A stretch of 10,318 nt of DNA from an uncultured Opitutia bacterium (GTDB lineage: Bacteria; Verrucomicrobiota; Verrucomicrobiia; Opitutales; UBA953), in assembly GCA_903924185.1 (NCBI GenBank), contig CAIYAN010000267.1, positions 1 to 10,318 on the forward strand. The letters run 5' to 3'. Positions 6,161 to 10,318 of this stretch are shown piece by piece (position 1 is the first letter of the stretch; each line of letters begins with the position of its first letter). The notes under the pieces are model-generated. The model saw only the letters and a list, made by a program, of their open reading frames with translations. It was not told the DNA's origin and searched no databases. A program made the translations under genes and the position numbers.

Positions 6161-7060
6161 TTACTTCAGCAAAGCTAAGGCTGCCTTGGCCCGAGGCGCT
6201 AGGCGCTCCGACAGACCCTTGGAGGCTTCTTCGAGCTTAGCCTTATCGGCGGTATTGAACACAGCCGGAACCGCATCCCAGGCAGCTTCCGTCAATTCGT
6301 TGGCGGGGCCTTTAAGCAACCCGAGGATGACGGCCTTATCAGCCTTCAGCGAGGGCCGCACAGCGATGACACGCACCCACGCTGCTTTGGCGGCGAGCGG
6401 GCCTTTTTCGATTTCCGTGAAGGTGGGGAAACCCTGACCGACCTGAGTAACCGGCAGGCGCATGATTTCGTCTTCAATCTGCTTCAACTCCGAACGCTGG
6501 GAAGCAACGGCCAAGCGCTTCCAAAGCAAGGGAGCAGCGGCCGCCGCATCGACCCGACGGAGCAGGCGCAGGGAACGAGCGGTGAGATCCGCATCCTTGC
6601 CGTTGGCGAGTTCAGTCAGCTCGGCGACGGACAACGCCGTCGGCTTCTGACCGAGGTCAAGGGCGCGCTCGGTGGCCGCCAACTTACCGAGGGTCGAAGC
6701 GACTTCGGGAGCTGGGTAGTTCTTTAGTGGTTCCTTACCGAGTGGTGAAGTCGCGGCGACCGCTGGATCGAAGAGAATCGCCGTGTCGAGCGCGGCCTGT
6801 TCTTCCGCATCCTTGCTGGCGGCCCGCTGGGCACGGAGTTTACCAAACCAAGCCGCCGCCTCGGGCGAGGGGTTAGCGAACTGGCGCGAGGTGTTGATGG
6901 CTTCCTGCATGGCCTTCACGCGGGGCTCATTGGCATCGGCCTCCTTGGCTTTAGCGGCGGCGGGTTTGGCCGCTGCCTTGGGGGCGGGCTTATCTTCAGC
7001 GCGGGCTACCACGCCGAGCGCGGCGACCGCGAGGAAGAGGAAAAAGTGGCGAGATTTCAT
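6161..7060 (-). CDS. Secreted alanine-rich helical protein, function unknown
   Basis: I do not recognise this 299-residue protein. It begins with a clear Sec signal peptide: basic MKSR, a hydrophobic core at about 5-19 (FFLFLAVAALGVV) and a likely cleavage after ARA (residue 21). A low-complexity Ala/Lys/Pro linker follows (about 24-40). The rest is predicted almost entirely helical, rich in Ala, Leu and Lys; segments such as LTARSLRLLRRVDAAAAAPLLWKRLA and the C-terminal third suggest paired helices of a HEAT-like or similar solenoid, which is inference. There are no cysteines and no catalytic motif, and no lipobox, so it is probably a soluble periplasmic protein. It lies 31 bases after the Tat-exported oxidoreductase gene on the same strand, so both products may be made together and act outside the cytoplasm. 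The start at 7060 is set by the signal peptide; no Shine-Dalgarno sequence is evident. Confidence 0.85.
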   Translation of the reverse strand: MKSRHFFLFLAVAALGVVARAEDKPAPKAAAKPAAAKAKEADANEPRVKAMQEAINTSRQFANPSPEAAAWFGKLRAQRAASKDAEEQAALDTAILFDPAVAATSPLGKEPLKNYPAPEVASTLGKLAATERALDLGQKPTALSVAELTELANGKDADLTARSLRLLRRVDAAAAAPLLWKRLAVASQRSELKQIEDEIMRLPVTQVGQGFPTFTEIEKGPLAAKAAWVRVIAVRPSLKADKAVILGLLKGPANELTEAAWDAVPAVFNTADKAKLEEASKGLSERLAPRAKAALALLK

Positions 7061-7091
7061 AGAACGTAATCGGGGGCGAGTAACGTGAAGC

Positions 7092-8381
7092 TTAGATGGT
7101 CCAAGGCCCGCGCATGATGGGCGAGTGCAAGCGGTCGGCCTGGGCGTCGCCGACGAAGCCAGAGCCGTCGGGCTTGAACTTAAGTTTACGGCCTAGGCGC
7201 ACCGACAAGGCAGCGAGGTTAACCAACGTGGAGCTATGGAAGGCCTCGTTCACGCCGTAACCGAACGGACGGCGCTCACGGGAGGACAGGTCGAAATCGT
7301 CCTCCTGGCGCTCCGGAAGCGGGTATTCCATCGCCTTCCGAATGAGTTCCGGACGATCGGAGCGCAAGTTCGCGAAGAGCTTACCGTTTGGTCCTTCGAT
7401 GAAAGGCTTCTCGCCCTTCTCGGCCAGTTCGGACTCGAGGATGATGCGGGTGCCATCAGCGTAAGTCATGGTAACGGTCTTCCAGACGCCGCACGCCACC
7501 GGATCCTGGGGCGGCGCATCGCAATCAACGGAAACGGGGAACTCGTTATCCTTGCCGATGAAATACTGCACGGGGTCCAAGAAGTGCTGGCCCATGTCGC
7601 CCAAGCCGCCTTGGTCGAAGTTCCAATAGCCACGGAAGGAGCCGTGACAGCGGTGCGGGTGATAGGGAATGATCGGCGAAGGGCCGCAGTACATATCCCA
7701 ATCGAGGTTCGCAGGCACGGCCTGCGGCGTGAGGTTGGGCTTACCGGTCCAGAGATTTACCTTCCAAGCGATACCACCAACGCAAGCGAGGCGCACGGTG
7801 AGCGGGCCACCGAGGACGCCGCTGGCCACGACGCGACGAATCTCGCGAGCTGGGCCAACGCCATAGTAGTTGGTGGTATTAAGGCGGAACCAAGTGTTAA
7901 TGCGAAAAGGGACGCCGGTCTCCTGCACGACCTTACGGAGGGCAAGGCCTTCGCCAATCGTGCGGGTCATGGGCTTCTCGCACCAGACGGCTTTACCGAG
8001 GCGGGCGGCCGAGGCGGCGATCACGCCGTGCCAGTGCGGCGGGGTGCAGACGTGGACGACGTCGGCATCGGCGAGGCCGATGATCTCCCGGAAGTCACGC
8101 GTGCTCTTAGGGGTACCGCCCCCAGCGGCCTTCACCTGATTAACGCGGTTGTTGGCATGGTTATCATCCACGTCGCAGACCGCGAGGATGCGGTTCGCGC
8201 CCTTCATGTGGTCGCCGAAGTGGGCACCGGAACCGGAGATGCCACCGCAACCGACGATGACGTGATTAAGCGTCTCGCTGGGGGGCACGAAACCGCGGCC
8301 CAAAACGTGGCGCGGAATGATGGTAAAGCCAGCGGCTGCAATGGCAGTATTCTGGAGGAAGGAACGACGGGGTAATCGCAT
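7092..8381 (-). CDS. Gfo/Idh/MocA family oxidoreductase with Tat signal
   Basis: The 429-residue product is an NAD(P)-dependent oxidoreductase of the glucose-fructose oxidoreductase/inositol dehydrogenase/MocA family, whose members mostly oxidise or rearrange sugars and inositols. It starts with a twin-arginine signal (RRSFLQ at 5-10, then a hydrophobic AIAAAGFTII), so it is probably exported folded with its cofactor. The Rossmann fold begins at about 39 with the fingerprint VGCGGISGSG (43-52) and an acidic strand end at CDVDD. CEKPM (134-138, Lys136) is the family's catalytic-lysine motif, and GDMGQHFLD (261-269) carries the conserved His266. Tat-exported paralogues of this kind are plentiful in Verrucomicrobiota and Planctomycetota. 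The substrate is unknown. The ATG at 8381 is chosen because the Tat motif starts there; the open frame continues 111 codons upstream through intergenic sequence and into the divergent gene. It is followed by the secreted protein gene. Confidence 0.93.
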   Translation of the reverse strand: MRLPRRSFLQNTAIAAAGFTIIPRHVLGRGFVPPSETLNHVIVGCGGISGSGAHFGDHMKGANRILAVCDVDDNHANNRVNQVKAAGGGTPKSTRDFREIIGLADADVVHVCTPPHWHGVIAASAARLGKAVWCEKPMTRTIGEGLALRKVVQETGVPFRINTWFRLNTTNYYGVGPAREIRRVVASGVLGGPLTVRLACVGGIAWKVNLWTGKPNLTPQAVPANLDWDMYCGPSPIIPYHPHRCHGSFRGYWNFDQGGLGDMGQHFLDPVQYFIGKDNEFPVSVDCDAPPQDPVACGVWKTVTMTYADGTRIILESELAEKGEKPFIEGPNGKLFANLRSDRPELIRKAMEYPLPERQEDDFDLSSRERRPFGYGVNEAFHSSTLVNLAALSVRLGRKLKFKPDGSGFVGDAQADRLHSPIMRGPWTI

Positions 8382-8440
8382 AGTCGATGGGTAGGTGCTT
8401 TGAAGACCCCCTTCAACCCCTATAGTTCCCGCCGACCCAA

Positions 8441-8446
8441 TAAAAT
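8441..8446 (+). promoter_or_regulatory. Candidate -10 element in the divergent oxidoreductase/hydrolase intergenic region
   Basis: TAAAAT matches the -10 consensus at five of six positions and lies in the AT-rich core of the 142-base gap between two divergent genes, but no convincing -35 is found at 16-18 bases upstream. A small inverted repeat, CGTTC-gtaag-GAACG, lies just downstream at 8465-8479. The leader to the ATG at 8524 would be about 70 bases. Confidence 0.25.
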
Positions 8447-8523
8447 AAGGTATATGACCCATACCGTTCGTAAGGAACGAAGGCGAACTTGCCTGAGGGC
8501 CTTGAATTAACCAGCGTGCGGCC

Positions 8524-9330
8524 ATGCGCGTCTTCGCCTTCACCGACCCAGCCACTGGAGAAAGGGTTACGGCCGCGCAAGACGCTGCTGGGGTCTGGCG
8601 TGAAGCGATCATCAACACTGGCCACTTCGCCCTAACGGAACGCGTCGTCGACCACCGCCACCCTGCCCCTGGTGCGCCCTTCACGCCGCGGGCCATCTTC
8701 TGTGCGGGCGTCAACTACGCCGACCACGCTAAGGAGTTCGGCAGTAAGCAGCAGGCTCATCCGACTATCTTCATGAAGAACCCGGCGAGCGCCACGGGTG
8801 CTGGCACCGTGTTGCTACCGCGCTTTCTGCGGAGCGATGCCGTCGACTACGAAGCGGAGCTGGCCGTCGTCATCGGCCGCGACTGCCACAACGTCACGCC
8901 CGCCCAGGCCCTCGACTACGTACTCGCCTACACGTGCGCCAACGACGTGTCCGCCCGCGACTGGCAAAAGGAATGGGGCGGCGGACAATGGTGCCGCGGT
9001 AAGTCCTTCGACACCTTCTGCCCGCTCGGCCCTTGTTTGGTGACACCGGACGAAATCTCCGACCCGCAGCAGCTGCAGGTATCTTTCCGACTCAACGGTA
9101 CGACGATGCAGTCGGCCGCGACCGCCACGATGCAGTTCTCCGTGGCCGATCTCATCGCTTTCTTAGCCGCGAGTTCCACCTTGCCTGCTGGCTCGGTCAT
9201 CCTGACTGGCACACCCGCCGGTGTCGGCATGGCCCAGAAGCCCCCACGGTGGTTGCAGCCAGGCGACGTGATGGAAGTCGAAATCTCGGGTATCGGCGTA
9301 CTCCGCAACGAAGTCGGCGAAGAGGCGTAA
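8524..9330 (+). CDS. Fumarylacetoacetate hydrolase family protein
   Basis: The 268-residue product belongs to the FAH superfamily, whose members hydrolyse or isomerise acylpyruvates and related 2-oxo acids from aromatic compound breakdown, or decarboxylate oxaloacetate, using a divalent metal. The metal triad is visible as E110 and E112 (VDYEAELAVVIGR, 108-119) and D141 (CANDVSARD). Other family marks are AGVNYADHAKEFG (61-73, with H68), the IFMKNPASA segment (82-90), RGKSFDTFCPLGP (158-170, Lys160) and TGTPAGVG (228-235). Length and the short N-terminal domain fit the bacterial FAHD1/acylpyruvase or 2-hydroxyhepta-2,4-dienedioate isomerase branch rather than full-length FAH. The exact substrate is not predictable. 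No Shine-Dalgarno sequence precedes the ATG. A PaaK-like adenylate-forming enzyme follows 61 bases downstream on the same strand, which may mean a joint role in aromatic acid metabolism, but no other catabolic gene is present in the window. Confidence 0.93.
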   Translation: MRVFAFTDPATGERVTAAQDAAGVWREAIINTGHFALTERVVDHRHPAPGAPFTPRAIFCAGVNYADHAKEFGSKQQAHPTIFMKNPASATGAGTVLLPRFLRSDAVDYEAELAVVIGRDCHNVTPAQALDYVLAYTCANDVSARDWQKEWGGGQWCRGKSFDTFCPLGPCLVTPDEISDPQQLQVSFRLNGTTMQSAATATMQFSVADLIAFLAASSTLPAGSVILTGTPAGVGMAQKPPRWLQPGDVMEVEISGIGVLRNEVGEEA

Positions 9331-9391
9331 GTTAAAGCCGCTGGGTTTTGCCTTCAGGGAGTTTCCCACTAAATTAAAGACTGAAACGCTC

Positions 9392-10318
9392 ATGCCTAGT
9401 TCGACCCTATCCTCGCCTGCGACCTGTCCGACTACTTGGTCGGCCACGCTTGCGCAGACGCTGGACGTACCATTCTACGAACGGACGGACTGGGCCGAGG
9501 CCTTGGCAAGCCCCGTGGTTAACTTGGCGGACCTGCCTCGCTTGAGTAAACAAGAGCTCCGCGAACACTCTCCCGTTGGCTTCCTGCCAAGAGGCTACTC
9601 GCTACCTAAGTTGGTCGCAGATGGCCTCATCGAAGAAGAAAGTACCTCGGGGACCTCGGGCGCCAGCGTCCACGTTATCTTCGGTCGCACCTGGTGGGCC
9701 GAACAGGAAGCCCGCGCCCTCCAGCAGAACCCCTTCATCCGGGCGCTCTTGGCCGCCGAGCCGGCCGCCCGCCGAGCCGTCTTCACGACGCCTGGCTGCA
9801 GTGGCGTCAGCTGTTTCGCTCGCTGGCTCAACGTCGAACAACGCACGCTCGGCTCGACGCTTTACGTCAACCAAGAGCGTATCCCCTTCAGCCTGCCGGA
9901 CGCCAAACTCGCCAAGATGGCGGAAGAAACGGCCACGTGGGCGCCGGCGTTCCTCGACGTCGACCCCGTGCACGGGATGTGGTTCGCATTGTATTGTGAG
10001 CGGCATGGACTGCGCTTCCCGTCGCTCCGCTTCATTCTCACGAGTTACGAATATACCAGTGTGGTCCATCGTCGCATTATGGAACGTGTCTTCGGCGTAC
10101 CGGTGATCAACCTCTACGGATCCAGCGAAACTGGACACCTGCTAATTGAAGCAGACGCGGGCACTTCCGTCCCAAGCACGCAGACCGCCACGCTGGAACT
10201 CGTCGACGGCGACAGCCGCGGTGTCGGCCAATTCTTGGTGACTACCCACACCAACCCGTACCTGCCACTCTTACGCTACGCCATCGGCGACTACGCCGAA
10301 CAGACCAGCGGCGGGTAC
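9392..10318 (+). CDS. PaaK-like adenylate-forming enzyme (phenylacetate-CoA ligase family), truncated by the window
   Basis: The frame from the ATG at 9392 stays open for 309 codons to the window edge, so this is the N-terminal part of a longer protein. Visible motifs of the ANL/adenylate-forming superfamily are the Ser/Thr/Gly-rich nucleotide loop ESTSGTSGAS (83-92), LYGSSETGHL (241-250, the Y-G-x-x-E adenine-pocket motif) and RYAIGDYAEQ (295-304, the Asp that contacts the ribose). The size and spacing of these motifs, and the short region before the loop, resemble the PaaK/CapK group (COG1541), which activate carboxylic acids with ATP to acyl-AMP and then often to CoA thioesters. The substrate is unknown; close to the FAH-family gene an aromatic or small organic acid is possible. 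The C-terminal domain with the expected lysine lies beyond the end of the window. No Shine-Dalgarno sequence is apparent at this start. Confidence 0.85.
   Translation, partial: MPSSTLSSPATCPTTWSATLAQTLDVPFYERTDWAEALASPVVNLADLPRLSKQELREHSPVGFLPRGYSLPKLVADGLIEEESTSGTSGASVHVIFGRTWWAEQEARALQQNPFIRALLAAEPAARRAVFTTPGCSGVSCFARWLNVEQRTLGSTLYVNQERIPFSLPDAKLAKMAEETATWAPAFLDVDPVHGMWFALYCERHGLRFPSLRFILTSYEYTSVVHRRIMERVFGVPVINLYGSSETGHLLIEADAGTSVPSTQTATLELVDGDSRGVGQFLVTTHTNPYLPLLRYAIGDYAEQTSGGY

Noticed and set aside
7236..8375. Long open frame of 379 codons on the plus strand
   Set aside because: It lies entirely antisense to the Gfo/Idh/MocA gene, whose motifs are unambiguous; it shows no recognisable domain and is explained by GC-rich codon bias.
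8382..8714. N-terminal extension of the oxidoreductase by 111 residues
   Set aside because: The Tat signal must be at the N-terminus, and the extension crosses the divergent gene at 8524.
9576..10138. Overlapping open frames on both strands near the right edge (176-178 codons)
   Set aside because: They overlap the PaaK-like frame, which starts at 9392 and stays open to the edge with three recognisable adenylation motifs.

Overview
The window is an ordinary-looking, gene-dense stretch of a GC-rich bacterial chromosome. It holds ten complete protein genes and one gene cut by the right edge. I see no rRNA, tRNA, CRISPR array, insertion sequence or phage gene, and no gene-free stretch longer than about 160 bases. 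No taxonomic marker is present. A Tat-exported Gfo/Idh/MocA oxidoreductase, very weak Shine-Dalgarno signals at most starts, and an unusual mixture of biosynthetic neighbours fit the Verrucomicrobiota/Planctomycetota group, perhaps an Opitutae-like member, but that placement is inference.

Left arm (1-2763, minus strand): a tight operon of a class I DAHP synthase (aroG-like), a Lrp/AsnC-type regulator and a class I fold-type I aminotransferase. The genes are 13 bases apart and then overlapping or nearly so. DAHP synthase starts the shikimate pathway. An aminotransferase of this type can act on aromatic or other amino acids, and the regulator between them probably senses an amino acid.

Centre (2764-5550, plus strand): a divergent intergenic region of about 120 bases carries a 6-bp inverted repeat, GTCAAT-N12-ATTGAC. 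The two arms overlap back-to-back TTGACA/TTGACT elements. To the right are a Fur-family protein and nadA (quinolinate synthase) joined by a 4-bp ATGA overlap. The Fur-family protein keeps both structural-zinc CxxC pairs but has lost the His-rich sensory motif of canonical Fur. An AT-rich gap of 160 bases follows, then a small helix-turn-helix protein and aat (leucyl/phenylalanyl-tRNA-protein transferase).

Right centre (5522-8381, minus strand): a Tat-exported Gfo/Idh/MocA oxidoreductase, a secreted Ala-rich helical protein of unknown function, and shikimate kinase (aroK). The 3' end of aroK overlaps that of aat, convergently, by 29 bp.

Right arm (8524-10318, plus strand): a fumarylacetoacetate-hydrolase-family enzyme followed by a partial PaaK-like adenylate-forming enzyme that runs off the window.

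The most interesting items are the Fur-like/nadA pair with its degenerate metal site and nearby palindrome, and the aroG-lrp-aminotransferase operon. I found no convincing evidence of a wholly new multi-gene system.
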